A program made the translations under genes and the position numbers. A stretch of DNA of 64,000 nucleotides, from assembly GCA_029817715.1 (NCBI GenBank), contig JARUPY010000387.1, positions 2,418,001 to 2,482,000 of the forward strand, written 5' to 3'. Position 1 is the stretch's first letter, and every line of letters begins with the position of its first letter. Below the pieces are notes generated by a model. The model did no database searches. It had not been told where the DNA came from and was given only the letters and a program-made list of their open reading frames with translations. This DNA is from Melastoma dodecandrum (taxonomy: Eukaryota; Streptophyta; Magnoliopsida; Myrtales; Melastomataceae). Of this stretch, positions 32,801-46,313 are shown piece after piece.

Positions 32801-34274
32801 AAGAGCATGGTTTTTGCAACCTAAACCATAGCTTTACAATTGATTTTGCAGGAATGTGACCAGCTCAGAGCCATTGCCCGTCCAAGGCTTCAGGTTTCCA
32901 CTGTAGTAGATGTAAAAACAGGGAAGGTCAGCATAATGATCATAAGTATTGGTTTTCTGTGAATGGAGTCAACCATATCATTTTCAATCTTTATGTTTTC
33001 TCTTTATTTGTTTCTGTCAGGGAATCAGGAGTGAAGTTAGGACAAGCTCTGGTATGTTTCTAAGTGCCAAAGAGCGACAATCTCCAATGGTAAAGGTTAG
33101 TGCATGCTATTGGGTGTCCAGTTCTACCAGTAGAAAGACGCCCCTCACTCCTTAGTTGCATATAAAATACAATTATTTTGCCATCTTCCGTAACATTGGG
33201 AAGGGGTCGCTAAAACCTCTCTGGTATAATTTCTCTATCGAATCAGGCAATCGAGAAGAGAATTTCTGTCTATTCTCAAGTGCCAGTGGAAAATGGTGAA
33301 CTAATTCAAGTGTTGAGGTACGCAACCGTCTCTTTTATCCCTTGTCATCTGGTCAAAGCATTAGATTAATATACTTTGCTGTCAAGGCTAACACCTGAAG
33401 ATGTACAGGTATGAAAAGGACCAGTATTACAAGCCTCATCATGACTACTTCTCAGACACGGTAAATTTTTTTCAGACAATTTTTTCTTCCGATTTCCTTG
33501 TGTGGTTTTTGAACTCTACCCTTCCTCTTGGACAGTTCAACCTGCAGCGCGGTGGTCAACGAATTGCTACACTGCTCATGTACTTGAGTGACGATGTCGA
33601 GGGAGGAGAAACACACTTCCCTCTGGTAAATAACCTTTCATTGTTTTTGTCCGGAGGCTTATCTCGTAAGTTGTCTGCTCATTGACTTTACAAGGCAATT
33701 TTTTTAATTATTTTTTTTGTTTATGCCAATTTTTTTTGAATTGAAAGCATCATGCAATGCAGAATTTCATCTTTATTCTTGAAAGCAACGGGCCGGCATC
33801 AATCTCATGGGAGTTCCAAATGGAACCTCTCTCTCCTATCCCTCTATGCACTCACTGACTGTTTTTCAGGCTGGTGATGGCGATTGTAGCTGCGGTGGAA
33901 AAACAGTGAAGGGATTGTCAGTGAAGCCAATCAAAGGAGACGCTGTGCTATTTTGGAGCATGGTTTGTCCCCTTTCATATTTCTGCCGGGTCATGTGAAA
34001 AAAACGAATATCACATGTAAAGGAATAATAATCTGCTGGATCCTTTGAGACCTTAGAATTCTCTCAGATATGATCACAGGCTCCTTACAGGAGAGTGATC
34101 TCACTTGCCTTTCAGACTGAATCAACAACATCAAATTTAACTTCCAATGGTTCTGTTGTTGTGCAGGGATTGGACGGAGAGTCTGATCCGAAGAGCATAC
34201 ACGGGGGGTGTGAGGTACTGTCTGGAGAAAAATGGTCTGCAACGAAGTGGATGAGACAAAAGGCTACTTCCTAA
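29804..34274 (+). CDS. P4H1: Prolyl 4-hydroxylase (P4H1-like), membrane-anchored
   Basis: Twelve exons (29804-29867, 30912-30959, 31398-31460, 31764-31816, 32164-32229, 32852-32926, 33021-33095, 33247-33317, 33409-33460, 33536-33625, 33870-33962, 34167-34274) give 285 residues. A type II membrane protein of the ER/Golgi that hydroxylates proline in cell-wall glycoproteins and peptides, using Fe(II) and 2-oxoglutarate. N-terminal anchor: MTPAMKVVFGLLAFVAVGMI. Fe ligands H182 and D184 (KPHHDYF) and H262 (SIHGGCEV), and the 2-oxoglutarate-binding K272 (GEKWSATKW), are all present. The C-terminus KWMRQKATS matches the P4H1 type. Intron 5 carries a MULE-like element. Tail-to-tail with RH58. Confidence 0.95.
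32301..32732. mobile_element. MULE-like hairpin element in P4H intron 5
   Basis: Ends are GAGGTTAG at the left and CTAACCTC at the right, inverted copies. Flanks GAAGTTTTGT (32291-32300) and AAAGTTTTGT (32733-32742) are a 10-bp duplication with one mismatch. Left-end sequence (TACGGCCGAACTGTTAGTTC, then A/T-rich) parallels the end of the 6222-8160 element. The interior is a series of short palindromes, e.g. GCTGTTTGAAACAGC near 32560 and CGTTGTTTCAAACAACG near 32604. No coding capacity. Confidence 0.8.
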
Positions 34275-34657
34275 AGGTTCTTCACTGGTATTGCTAACAC
34301 AGCCATAATATTGTTCGGGTGATATTTTCCCTATTTATCACCCCTAGTCATGTATGCGGTGCATATATAGGTAAAATGGAATAAAAGAACAATAGAGAAA
34401 ATGTAGCTAGAATATTACAGGATTATATTCAATTAGCAAATTACTGCCTAATGTCTGAGGTTCCTGTGGTAGCTGCTCCATGCAACAATCTTTACCCACT
34501 TATTTTGTATTCCACTCATCAAACCTCATAACTAAAAAGATAAAGCAAAAGGACATATCAAACATGCTCTGATGCTTTTGCGAGCCAACTAAGAATAAGG
34601 CAAACCCAAAATTAGGCTACTATCGCACAATCAACCCTATATATATGAAAAATTAGA
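34275..34657. other. 3' spacer between P4H and RH58
   Basis: 3' UTRs of converging genes; nothing else seen. Confidence 0.5.
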
Positions 34658-37600
34658 TCAAAGGCTGAGTTCTTCACAGGGAAAGATCAGTTCATTTTGA
34701 TATCTCTGCAGCACAAACCTCTCTTCTGGGGATATGATGCTGGTGACGAAGCATTGCTGGCCTGAGAACGGCTTCCTCCCTGCCCTCCCTGCTCTGTGGA
34801 TATAATCTACTGCACATCTCGGCAGATCATAGTTGTATATGTGAGTGGTTTCCACCAAGTCGATACCCCTGGCGGCGATATCCGTTGCCACAAGAAGATA
34901 CCCCGGTTTCTCTCTGGCTTCCTACAGAATATCATACAACCAAAATTTGTTAGGGGTAAAAAAGTAAAACAACGTACAAGAACAACACGATGAATAAAAA
35001 AACGCTTACGGACAAAGTGGCGGCTCGTGAATTAAAGTTCATTTCTTCTTCTAAGAGGATGACATCACAATAGTTATCATAGGAGCTCTTCAGGAACTCC
35101 AGCAGGAGAGTTGTTGGGTGTGGATTCCCAGCCTTCTTTGACTTCTCAGACTTTCCAAGGACAATGAACAGGGGTAAGGACGAATTCTGTAAATCTACCC
35201 ATTAAAAGAAATAAACTTCAGCACGAATAGTTTCAGTGGACGAGTGCATCAACCTGCTGGCCAACAAATATTATCCCAAATTCAGGCTTGTCAATCTGCA
35301 ATAACGATAGCAGAGCTTGGAGTCTTTTGTTTTTATGGCATACCTACATCAAAGGGAAAACTAAGCATGAGAACATTGAAATAACAGAGCAGGTGTGATG
35401 CCCCATTAATTGTTCGGAGATTTTCTAACGTAAGACTGCTCTCACCACAAATCTATGATTCAAGAAGGAAGGCATGGACTCTACTGGGTCGACATGAACG
35501 TGAACAACATCACCCTTCCATAAGAACAATCAGATTACGAGAATAAGAGATAACCGGAGAAATTGAAAGTAGAATGAGTAAGAGTCGCGGGTCATGAGTC
35601 AACCCTGGTCCATTTCTGCTGTACACATTCACTTAGAAACCGCCTATGCTGAGGTAAGGAAGCACTTGCAAAGACAGTTTGACGGTTGTTGCAAGAGGAG
35701 TATGTATTAAGAAGCTTTCTCAGAGAGTTCACTTCTGCAGGAGAGTTGAACATAAAATCCACCTGCAAGACCAGTTCTGTCATATTAAATCTCTTTTCCT
35801 CTTTCTCTAAGTAAATGTCAATATAGAAAATCCAACAGACAGATCTTTCCTGAAATAACATTAAAAGAAGTATGTGTTCCCAGTATCATAATCTGGCATT
35901 CGTAGGAAGCGAGTAAATACAGCAATTTGGACTTTGTGCCAGGAAGGGTGATGGCGTAAGAGGGTGAGTAACAATTAACATTCCAACTCTCGACACATGT
36001 ATAATATAATTTAAATTGGAATGAGTTTTGGATGATGAAAATTTAAATCCGAGAGAATACATGACTTAAAGAGGACTGACTACAAGGAAAATATCCCATT
36101 CACTCACTACGGAAGCAATCCTCTTAAACTACAAACCAAGTTTATCCGAAAGAGAAGACAATCCATTTGCTAACTAGACCATTATGTGATTTATCTGGCT
36201 GTCCTTCACCTCAGCATATGAGATGGCTCACTAAGCATAAGTTGTCTGACCAATTCAAAAGACAGTTAAAATGATCTACAGGATATTTACTGTAATTTAC
36301 CTCATCAATGACCAGGATCCGCATGGAGTCAAGCTTCAAAGCATGCTTCCGTAGCATTTGACACAAGCTTCCAATAGTTGCCACTACTATTGATGGGGGT
36401 TCCGCCTGACAAGTTTTAACAATTTCAAACAGTGGGTAAGCAATGCCGAAAGAAACAGTGTAATAAGTAACTAGTTAACTAAGTAAACCAACTGAAAAGC
36501 ATTAAGAAAAAGCACCATGCTATCATCCACAAACAAAGCTTTCAAAGAATTTGCCAACTATATCCAAGTATCTTGCCATTAAAAAAAGTAATCTCATCCA
36601 GTATACACCTAGGCGTAACTTCCAGAAAAGGAATATCGGGATATTGTTCACCAAAACAGAGAAGTTAAAAGCAAGCCATAAAATGAAAAAAGCGGTTTAT
36701 ATCCACCATTTTCGTTTTGGTGGAAAAAATAGAAGAGCCTTGACTAGCAAAATTCTCTTAACTCGCTGAAGCTACAGAAAGGAAAGAAGCTCCAAAAAGA
36801 TTATTGACCAACTAGTACTAGAAGTTCTTTGAGAGACTCCCTCAATTTCGGCCTTTGTGTCGAATAACAAGTTCTTGGACAGGCAATCTTTTTCCTTATT
36901 AATTAGATTGGTAAGATAGCCAGCTCCTTTTTATGGAATGACTGGGTAAAGTTACCTTGTCATACAAAGATCATATGGGCATGTTGAAGAATAAGACGAG
37001 ACCTTTAGCCAACTCTTTTGTCTTTGCAACATCCCTCCATCTAAAAGAGCCATCACAGTGCATGATTTGTCCTCCATATCAATCTTTGTTGGCTTTCCAA
37101 CCAGCCTTCTAGCAACTTTAGTCACCTTATCACAGAAATACAAAAACTTAAGTCATGTACAGATTCATAAAAGGTTTTTCACTGTTTATGCTATGTAATA
37201 CGGAAAATCAAAGTCTGCAGAACACCATGAAATATTTACTTGGATCCCAAGTTCCCTTGTGGGAACTACTATACATGCTTGCACAGATGACCGACGGGTG
37301 TTCACAACTGATAATATCAACAGAAGGTATGCCAGTGTCTTCCCAGAACCTGTCTATAGGTCAAAAGGAAAGAGAATCATTTCCATTCTGCAACAGCGAA
37401 TTGCCGAACCAGGGAACATTCATTTTAAGACCCAACCTCTCAAAGACATGAAGCCTGAAAAAAATTGATAAGGCTAAAAAACGTGTGGATTACTTGTATA
37501 CAGGCCGGGAGCAAGTGTCAAAAAGATTACTATCAAAAGCTAAAAATACCATCTACTGCTTCTCTAGACGAGATCTTCAATTGTCAAGTACAGCACATGA

Positions 37601-38260
37601 CTGAAGGCAACCACAACAATGTTCAAGTAGCATCCTAACGAATTCCGTGCTGAAAGTTTGTTATAGTGCTCAATGTTCAGATTTAATCTACCAACCACTC
37701 ACTGCAGCCTAAACAAAATAACCAAAACTCGTCCGCAGGAAGAATGCGAAGAAGTGGCTCATGAGCAACAGGAGGCAAACCTGAGAATGAATCACACAGT
37801 CCCTTCCGGAGAAAAGCACAGGCAATGCCTGTTTCTGAACATCAGTTGGCACTACATACCCGAGCTCATCCATTCTGTAAGAAAGAAATGGAAAAAAAGG
37901 AAGATAACTCGAAGCACCACATAAAATCAAACGGACCCGCATCGACTAAAACCCGGCAAAATTCCATACTTTAGAAATCCCGGGATGAGATCTCCCAGAG
38001 TTCTACAAAACCGCACCTTTCGTTCACCAATAAAACGGATAAAAGCGGAAAACTCGCCTGCGGAGGACATGCTGGGGCACGTGACCGGAGCAAAGCTCGT
38101 TCAGGGAGAGAGGGGTTTCAGGTTTGGCGTCCGGCGGCGCGGCGCTGACGCGGCAAACGAGAGCGGTCGATGAAGGCAGCCTTAGAAGAAGATGGCGGCG
38201 TTGGACCCGGGTCGGTGGGGGGAAGAAGGATTGGTGACTCGCGGCGACCCAGAGAGACAT
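34658..38260 (-). CDS. RH58: DEAD-box RNA helicase RH58-like, chloroplast
   Basis: Ten exons (38260-38058, 37874-37781, 37353-37240, 37125-37003, 36405-36301, 35762-35604, 35514-35446, 35343-35254, 35150-35010, 34921-34658) give 453 residues. Predicted plastid RNA helicase: the first 50 or so residues are basic and serine/arginine-rich like a transit peptide. Motifs: TGSGKT (100-105), PTREL, DEVD (212-215) in place of DEAD, SAS in place of SAT, ATDIAARG and HRAGRAGR. DEVD and the ending EERFVLQRYQNEL are features of Arabidopsis RH58, so the substitutions belong to the family. Intron 1 begins with GC (CAG|GCGAGT), required to keep the frame. The start of exon 9 could instead lie near 35187, adding 12 residues. 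Confidence 0.92.
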
Positions 38261-38299
38261 GTCAAAGGGAGACGACGACAGATTGCAAGAACGTTTGTT

Positions 38300-38649
38300 T
38301 ATCTTCTTCTTATCCGTTTGTTCAGATATTATTTCGCCGGAAAATATCGCAATTTTTTAAATTCGTTAACTAATGTATCGACTCATAAAAGTCGTCTTTT
38401 ATCACGAACGAAATCGATATTTGTAAGATCGATTTTGTCGTTCGGCTTTAAGGCGAATGATATATGTATGAAGTCAATCTTTGTATACATATCAAAATCC
38501 GCTCCTCCAGTCGAGTTAGTAAAAGTATTACGAAACTTGCGGGATATTTTGGGACGTCTTTTTCAAGACGGTAAAATCATATTTTACGAAATTCGAACCG
38601 TATTTCATAAATTTTTTTTAAAACTAACCGTATTTCCGTACAAAACTCG
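38300..38649. mobile_element. Decayed MULE-like hairpin element upstream of RH58
   Basis: Right end (about 38585-38649) reads as the inverted terminal sequence of the family: TTTCATAAATTTTTTTAAAA, then CCGTATTTCCGTACAAAACTC. Upstream are hairpins such as GACGTCTTTTTCAAGACGG and ATAAAAGTCGTCTTTTAT. The left end is not clear, perhaps truncated near the RH58 start codon. No target duplication found. Confidence 0.5.
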
Positions 38650-38949
38650 ACTAACAACAACACACAAATCAATTTGACAAAATGGGTTTGGTCAACGGGT
38701 GAAAAGAGCAATGGGGTAGGAGGATACCATCCTAACAAGAGAGCTTCGTTAGTTAATAACGCGGAAAAAAATTTTACTAAATAAGATTTTTAATTTCAAA
38801 ATTTGTTAAATTAATATCATGAAATCGTATGTCGATTTCAATATAGAAAGAAATCGACTTTATAAAAACTAATTTTCCTATTTTAAATTTAAAAGTTGAT
38901 TTTTTAAATACTGATCTACATAAGATAAAATACCGGTCTTATAAAGGTT

Positions 38950-39480
38950 TAGGGGTGACAATAAAATTTGATAACCCGATAATTCAAACCGAATCGAATC
39001 GAACCAAACCGATAATTTCGGATTTTTTGTTTTTTGATTTTATTGGTTTGGTTTTAATATTTTAACTTCGGTTCGGTTTTTTTTTCGGTTTTTCTCATTA
39101 TAGTTTAATGGGTTTGATTTGACCCGAAAAACCTAATAACCTGGGTTATTTTTGTCATTTGTGTGTTAAACTGGGCTGAAATTTCAAAGTTACATGAAAT
39201 TAGACTTTTTTGTAATTATCATTCTTTGTTTTTAAATCTGGGAACTATTATATGTCAAAAATTTTGAACTTCAGAATTGTAAGTCAAAATTTTTATAAAG
39301 TGATTTATGTTTTATGATTTTATCGGTTCCCGAACCGAACAGAACCAAAAAAATCGGTTCGGTTTTGAAAAAATTATTTTGGTTCAGGTTAACGATTTGG
39401 GTCGAAAGTTATGAACCCGATAACAATGGTTCGGGTACAAAATATACACGACCCGATCCGAACCGGATCATTTACAGTCC
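38950..39480. mobile_element. hAT-like non-autonomous element
   Basis: Flanked by the perfect direct repeat TATAAAGGTT (38940-38949 and 39481-39490). The element starts TAGGGGTGACAAT and ends ATTTACAGTCC; the ends match imperfectly in inverted orientation. TAGGGGTG-type starts and an interior full of GGTTCGGTTTT and its complement are common in plant hAT miniature elements, which make 8-bp duplications. No ORF of note. Confidence 0.55.
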
Positions 39481-39490
39481 TATAAAGGTT

Positions 39491-39808
39491 GATTTGAAGA
39501 CATTAGTCAGTAATTTTTTTTTAATGACTAACTTTGTTGAGGAAACGAAAAGATTCGATTTTTTTTTTTATTGTTCCCGCGGATAAAAGGGAAGTAAGTA
39601 CCCAACCCAACTTCACGTTGCTATTAATAACAACTGATGGTCATCATCCAAAATTAATGTTCCAGCCAAAATCAAGAAAACTGCGATTGCGGGCGGATTC
39701 CTTCCCCTTCTTTCCTTCCTTCCTTCCTTCTCCTATTTGTCTCCCGCGACCCAGTTTCATTGATTTCCACCCCCTCCTTGCGGTTTGATCCGAATTAGCA
39801 GGAACGCG
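39491..39808. promoter_or_regulatory. SPPL proximal upstream region
   Basis: Short AT-rich part, then a pyrimidine tract with repeated TTCC (about 39705-39735) just before the gene. Likely promoter and leader. Confidence 0.4.
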
Positions 39809-42800
39809 ATGTTAGCATGGTGCCGTTTCGCCGCGTCGATCTCCGCCTGCCTCGTTATCGTCCTTGTGCTAGCAGGCGGGCGAACCTCCCTCGTCTCTGC
39901 AGCTGGTGATGACGCCTCCAGGGACGACAAGGACGCTCCCACATCGCCTTCCTGTCACAACGATTTCCAGTTGGTATTGATTCTGCGGTGAATCTCGTCA
40001 GGGATCATCCCGTTTGCATTTGCTTTTGCGTTCTTCTTCCATCTGTTGTCGTATGTGTGGAACTGGGGGAAACTGCTGATATTTGTCGATGATTGGGAGC
40101 GACAAGAATTGCCATTGCATATTCTTCCCCTTTGAATGCAAGCGTACACTTGCATCACAAAGGGTTTATAACCTGGAGGAGAATGGTTATTCAGTTTCCA
40201 AGAGAATCGAAAAGGAAAAATTGCAATTTTCATCAATCGAATAGGTCGTCATATTTGCTGCTGCCGGCTAAGAAATCGTGTGGCGAGACTTTCTTTTTAT
40301 GTGGGATGGTAATGCTTGGACTGGGTGGGGATTTTTCAGCGCATTTGACTTCTTATTCTACGGGATTTGGATTATTTTTGTAGGTATCCCCCTCCTTGAG
40401 TTATGGAGTGGATTTAGTATACAATATCAGTCTCTTTTGTGATTCCTTGAATTGTTTGAGCGGTGGAGCCATGCAGTTATCGTGATATGGTCCTCTATTT
40501 CCTGTTGAATAGCTGAGGTAGTTTAGAAAGGGATCTTTCTTTGTCCTAGCTTGAGCGGCAGAAAAATCGTAGAAGCAATGGTTGGGAAGATTTGTAGGAA
40601 TGAATCTTTCTGGAGAGATTATGTATGTTCCGACAGAAGCCTGTGTACTTGGGTTTGGCTGAAGTTGCATCCACACTTGAATGTTTTCAGGTAAAAGTTA
40701 AAATTTGGGTTAATGGCAAAGAGAAGGAAACCTTGGGTGGACTGACTGCGCGTTTCGGAGGTCTGTTGACATCTGATCTGGAAGAGGCTGTCAAGTTGCC
40801 TGTTGTTCTTACAAATCCTGAAAATTGCTGCTCCAATATTACCACAAAGGTGAACTTGTTCTGGTGAATTATTGTTGCCTGGTTAGATGGTCAACTGAAA
40901 AAGGAAGTGGTGGTGATTTTATTTTTCTTTTTTAAATTCTGGATGCTCTACAGCTTTCTGGATTGATTGCTCTATCTGCTCGTGGTGAATGTGACTTCAC
41001 AATAAAAGCGGAAACCGCACAGTCAGGGGGTGCCATGGCCCTTCTTGTGATAAATGATGAAGAAGGTGATTTGTAGAAGATTAAGTATTTCCTTTCCCGC
41101 CTTAAGTCCCTATGTCAGTATTTTTGGGCTTGGAACCTAATTTACCTAATCTGCCTGGTTCCACCACAGATCTTTTTGAGATGGTTTGCCCAAAAAATGA
41201 TTCTTCTCTCAACATATCAATTCCTGTTGTCATGGTTTCAAAGTCAGCTGGTAGCACTCTCAAATCTGTGCTGGCTTCTGGACAAGGTGAGTTTTACGCA
41301 TTTCTGAGTTCAGCAATTTTCCTGACCTCGCTATAATGTAGCAAATATGAGGTAGAACTCTTCGTGAAATGTGTCATTATTTCTTTGAAGTCTACTGTTC
41401 CACCGTTTTAGGGATGTTTTTATGGGTACTGGAAGAGTTATTCTGCATTCTTGGGGTGTGTTTGCGTTACCAGAACATGATTGTATATCTACCATGTTCG
41501 AGTGGGTAAAATACTTGAAAGAACAGGAAAACTGAACTGTTTCCTACTTTTCAATTCTAGATGTAACTGTTTTAGTTTTCAGAGTTGACCAACTCTGGCT
41601 TTCTGACATGCAGTGGAACTGTTACTGTATTCTCCAAAACGTCCAGTCGTGGATGGCTCTGTTGTTTTCTTATGGATGATGGCTGTCGGAACTATTATAT
41701 GTGCATCAATCTGGTCAGACATTACAGCACCTGATCAGAGCGACGAGCGCTACAATGAATTAACACCAAAGGTTTGCTGCTTTTCTTTCCGAGTGCTGAA
41801 TTTGTATTATTATAAGAGCCCTGGTTTACAATTCCAATGCAAGTCGAATGGTGCAATTATGGAGATGTGTGCTCGAATGACAGTGCCCATTCTTACCTGA
41901 AACTGTTGTTTTCTTTTGTGTAAAGATGACAGTGTGACCAGCCATGAAAACCTAGATGCTCGATTGATATGTTTTCTTCCCAAGTATTCTCTGACATAAG
42001 GAGAAACACATTCTAACAGGCATTTCTAGAGAGTTTAATTTGGATATACTAGTGTGGAATTTTATTTGAATCTTCTCTTCCCTGCAACTATATCCTTTCC
42101 TTGTCAAAGTAAACAGATGTCATCATCTTTACAATATGACAATATATTACTTGTTTTTCTTCTTATTTCTTTTTGGTTCTCTCATGAACATAGGAACTGC
42201 TGAAGTTATGTACGGTCCAAAGCTGGATAACTTAGACGAGCTCATCTCGTTATCTTTTTTTGCAATTAATTTCACTATCATAGGCAGATCATGTCTTTCT
42301 GAATGGTTCCTAGATTGGGCTCTTCACGCATTATCTCGCACTTTTATCTTCTCTGCAACCTTGATTTCTCAATGTTATATGTCGAAGTTATGCTGAAAGG
42401 AATGGGCTAAGTTCTGCATGGTTTGATGGATAGGAATCTGCAACTGCTGCACTTGCCAAGGAGGGAGATGAGAAAGAAATCTTGGACATTAGTGTCATTG
42501 GTGCTGTTGGTTTCGTAGTTATGGCATCAGTCTTTCTAGTGCTTCTGTATTTCTTTATGTCATCATGGGTGTTCTGGGTGCTGATTGTTCTCTTCTGTAT
42601 CGGAGGTGTGGAGGTAATAGTCAATTTCAATTATCTTTTGTACATATTTTATATTTATGTATCTTTCAGGAAATGCTACAGCGCATATAACATAGCCTTG
42701 GTAAAAGGCTGCATTTTAGTGGATCGTTTAATTTGCCCTTTTGGCTCAGATCAGTACCGACTGTCGAGATGCGATGCTGAAGTCCACAGTGCATTTTCCT

Positions 42801-45800
42801 GTGTTTTTCAAACTCATTCCCGGGTGTATCCTATCATAGCAATCACATCGTACTGAAACATACATCTGGGTATCTGGCATAACAGGAAAAGTGCGGTCAT
42901 TAACATGTTAAATGTTATGCGTACTAGTAGTATATCTTATCAGCTATAATTTGCGCTATTCATAATAGCCAAATAGAAGTCATATAAAATTAAGCATTGG
43001 GATGGCGTCTTTCATTTTGTTTTTACTGTATTTGTATCTCTGGGTCTGATGCATATATCAGGATAGTTATATGACATTTTATGCCAGCAGCTTGTATGTA
43101 CTGCCAGTATTTTTTATTAACTGTGCTAAATTTAACTCCTGTCACAGGGAATGCATTCTTGCATCATGGGTTTAATATCCAGGTAGTGATGTGCTCCCAA
43201 TCATGGCGAGGTTTGTTTTTTAATAACTCGTATTCATTTGGTGTAATCTGTCATTGCAGAAATTGCAAAAGCTGCAGTGAGAAGACAATGCATTTGCCTC
43301 TTGTAGGGAATGTTTCAGTTGTCTCATTCGTGGTGCTATTGTTTTGTTTGGCTTTTGCCATTTTCTGGGTTATCCATCAGAATGCATCATATGCTTGGAT
43401 TGGTCAAGATATCCTTGTGAGTGTGCACTTTTTTCCACATGTTCATTTTGCCATTGCTTTGGTCCTCTCCGGATAATTGGAGGTTCAATTTTGATGAGAC
43501 TAACTTCATGTGTATTTTCAGGCAATCTGAAATTTTGGGTCAAAAAACATTCTTAATTTAAAATTTCTATGAAATGAAATCTTACTGATGCGAAGGACTT
43601 TATTTTTCTATTGAAGGATAAAACGCTTGCTAGCAGTGTCATTACTTTATCCAGGCTGACATTGCTTCGTGAAATATTGTAAAACCTGTTATGAATTATT
43701 ATTTATCAAAAAAAAAAACCTAAATTACACAATTGTCATCCAGATTTTTTATGGAGGGTTTTCCACTAATGTTTTCTTCCTAAATTTTTATCAGAAATTT
43801 TCTAACCCGAGATTTGCCTACAATACTGATCGGACTAATTATCAGTTTTTCTTTCCCAGCAGTAATGTTTTCAGTTTTGTTGTTGGTATAATCGCTGTTT
43901 AAGCTAATTACGCCGTTATCGCCGTTAGAATGCTTACATTAGTGAATTGGTTGGAATATTGATATTTGGAGTATTTTAGAGTTGGAGAGAAGGAAGTGCG
44001 AATTCATTTTTCCTTTCTCCAAAGGATGATCAAATTGAAGTGCGTCACTAGAAAAAAATGATGTCAACAACCCAACTGTTGTATCATACCCAACTACTGA
44101 GTACTGACTGCTTTTATTTTTCACAGGGAGTCTGCATGATGATCACGGTATTGCAGGTTGCACGGCTTCCAAATATCATGGTTTGATACCTTCTTACTTA
44201 CACGAAGGATTTTTCCCCTAAAATGGCGTCGATCTGTGTTCTGAATGCTTGTCCTTGATTAGGTCGCCACGGTTCTGCTATGCTGTGCTTTTCTTTATGA
44301 CATCTTCTGGGTCTTCTTATCTCCCCTTTTCTTTAAGGAAAGTGTGATGGTCGCGGTAAGTTCCCCTAGTCTTTGATGGATCTTCTTGTTTCTAATTGCA
44401 AGTAATTTTCTTGTAATATTTTTCCTAGAGGTTCACGAATTACAAATCAAATTGTTAAGAGAATATGGACTTAAATTTAGTGGCTTGTCAGGTACAATTT
44501 TAAACTCCGATATCTGAATTTCAATTGTGTCTCCTTTTTTTAGGTTGCTCGTGGAGACAACAGTGGCGGAGTTTCTATTCCCATGCTCTTGAGAGTTCCT
44601 CGAACATTTGACCCATGGGGTGGCTATGATATGATCGGCTTTGGGGACATCCTCTTCCCTGGTCTTCTTGTTTTGCTTCTTTATAGGTATAGTTTCAAAC
44701 TTAACAATTCCTGAATGATGTATCATCCTCCATTGTTCTGACAAACTCCAACAACTACCTTAAATTCGAAAGCATCTTGTTGCTGAAGAAATGTCTTAAA
44801 GGAATGCACACATTTTAAGGTCTCCGTGGATTGGTTTCAGCCACAAATGTTTAGGGGGAAATATTTTCTAATGAGCAATGCCATAATATAAGAGGAAAGA
44901 GTGAACTGCAGCTTCTTTATTTCCATATGGTTATTTGAATTCAATACTTGCAATAGATTTGTTTGATTTTCTATATAAGTAATCTGTAAGGCCGTGGTTC
45001 TTCTCTGGGCTACCATTGGATGTTACATAACTTTTGCATCAGCATGTGCGTGCAATGTGTTAATATTTTTGTATTTTGGCTTTTAGATTTGACAAAGAGA
45101 ACAAGAGAACTCACCTGGGTGGATATTTTCTCTGGGCTACCATTGGATATGCAATTGGTAACTCTCTCTCTCTCTCAATGCAATAATACCTTCTCTAGTA
45201 ACTTGAAATTTAATTGGTTTGGATGTTCGTGTTGCATGGAGATTGAATCTGGTAGAACTGACTGGCTTCTGTGGCCCGGTGAATCATTACTCATGTTTTG
45301 GAACTGATAGAACTGATTACCTTCTCTCTTGCATGCTGCTAGAGATGCCTGCTCTAAGCTCAATGCTAAATTTTTCTTTCCATGTTTTGATTTTGGTTTC
45401 CAAAAGGCATTATGATCGACTTCTCACCGAAGATGAGTTAATTTATATTGTTTCGCTAGTCGATCGAATATCTAGCTTCTGAGCTTCGTGTGTAGAAGTG
45501 TTTCCTCCCGTAAACATTCTTATTCTCTTTTGCAGGTCTTTGCCTAACTTATATAGGCTTATACGTCATGAATGGACATGGCCAACCTGCTCTTCTCTAC
45601 TTGGTTCCTTGCACTTTAGGTATCTGTAATTTTCTAATGTCCTCGGGTTTATGTTCCCCATATCCCTCAGTTGGCTTTCCGAGTCATGACGTCCTCGTTC
45701 CCTGTTATGACTTTTTTTTGTTTTGTTTTCTTTCTCAGGACTTACAATTCTTTTGTCTTTGACAAGAGGAGAGTTAGGAGTCCTTTGGCACTATGGTAAT

Positions 45801-45830
45801 GGCTCATCCTCGTCAGCGGATGCCGTCTAA
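39809..45830 (+). CDS. Signal peptide peptidase-like intramembrane protease (PA type)
   Basis: Fourteen exons (39809-39973, 40691-40849, 40954-41065, 41170-41286, 41614-41771, 42434-42613, 43148-43182, 43260-43416, 44127-44180, 44263-44355, 44544-44686, 45087-45157, 45536-45619, 45739-45830) give 539 residues, the usual length of plant SPPL2-5. It is a GxGD aspartyl protease that cuts type II membrane proteins inside the membrane, likely in the endomembrane system. Order: signal peptide (to about 32), lumenal PA domain (about 80-190), then nine membrane helices. Catalytic motifs: YD (391-392, FLYDIFWVF), GFGD (442-445) and PAL (499-501). First ATG in frame chosen because a signal peptide follows. 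Confidence 0.95.
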
Positions 45831-46313
45831 GTTGCTTAACGTTCTGTTACTTGTAGATTTAACAATCTTGAAAATAACCGAGAGTAAATTATAGCATCAC
45901 CGGCAATGTTATTGTGTACATATTCACGTTTCCATCATCTTTACGAATGGAAGCGTCATATTTCCAGAGGAAAGCGTTAAAGGAAATTCCCCGGTGATGT
46001 TAAAAGGCATAGGAAGATACTCGAAAGCTTGCATCTTAATCCATCTGCGAAATTCCTTCATTTGTCTTCATGCTGTCCCGAGAAGTTAACTGCGGGATTT
46101 GTGCGGATATTTGTGACAACAGTTCAGTACCATATGCCGTGTTTTTAACAGGAATAGTTTGCGCTTAATGAACATTCAGTGAAAGGGACGATTACAGCAC
46201 ATCCTAAATGACATCAACATACGAAATAGCTAATACAACTGAGGATTTTTACGAAGCTAGTAGTAGCAACAGCAGTGCAGCGGCAAAGCATGGGTGTATC
46301 CATTTTGGTTAGA
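45831..46313. other. 3' spacer between SPPL and LTP
   Basis: 3' UTRs of two converging genes; nothing else recognised. Confidence 0.5.
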
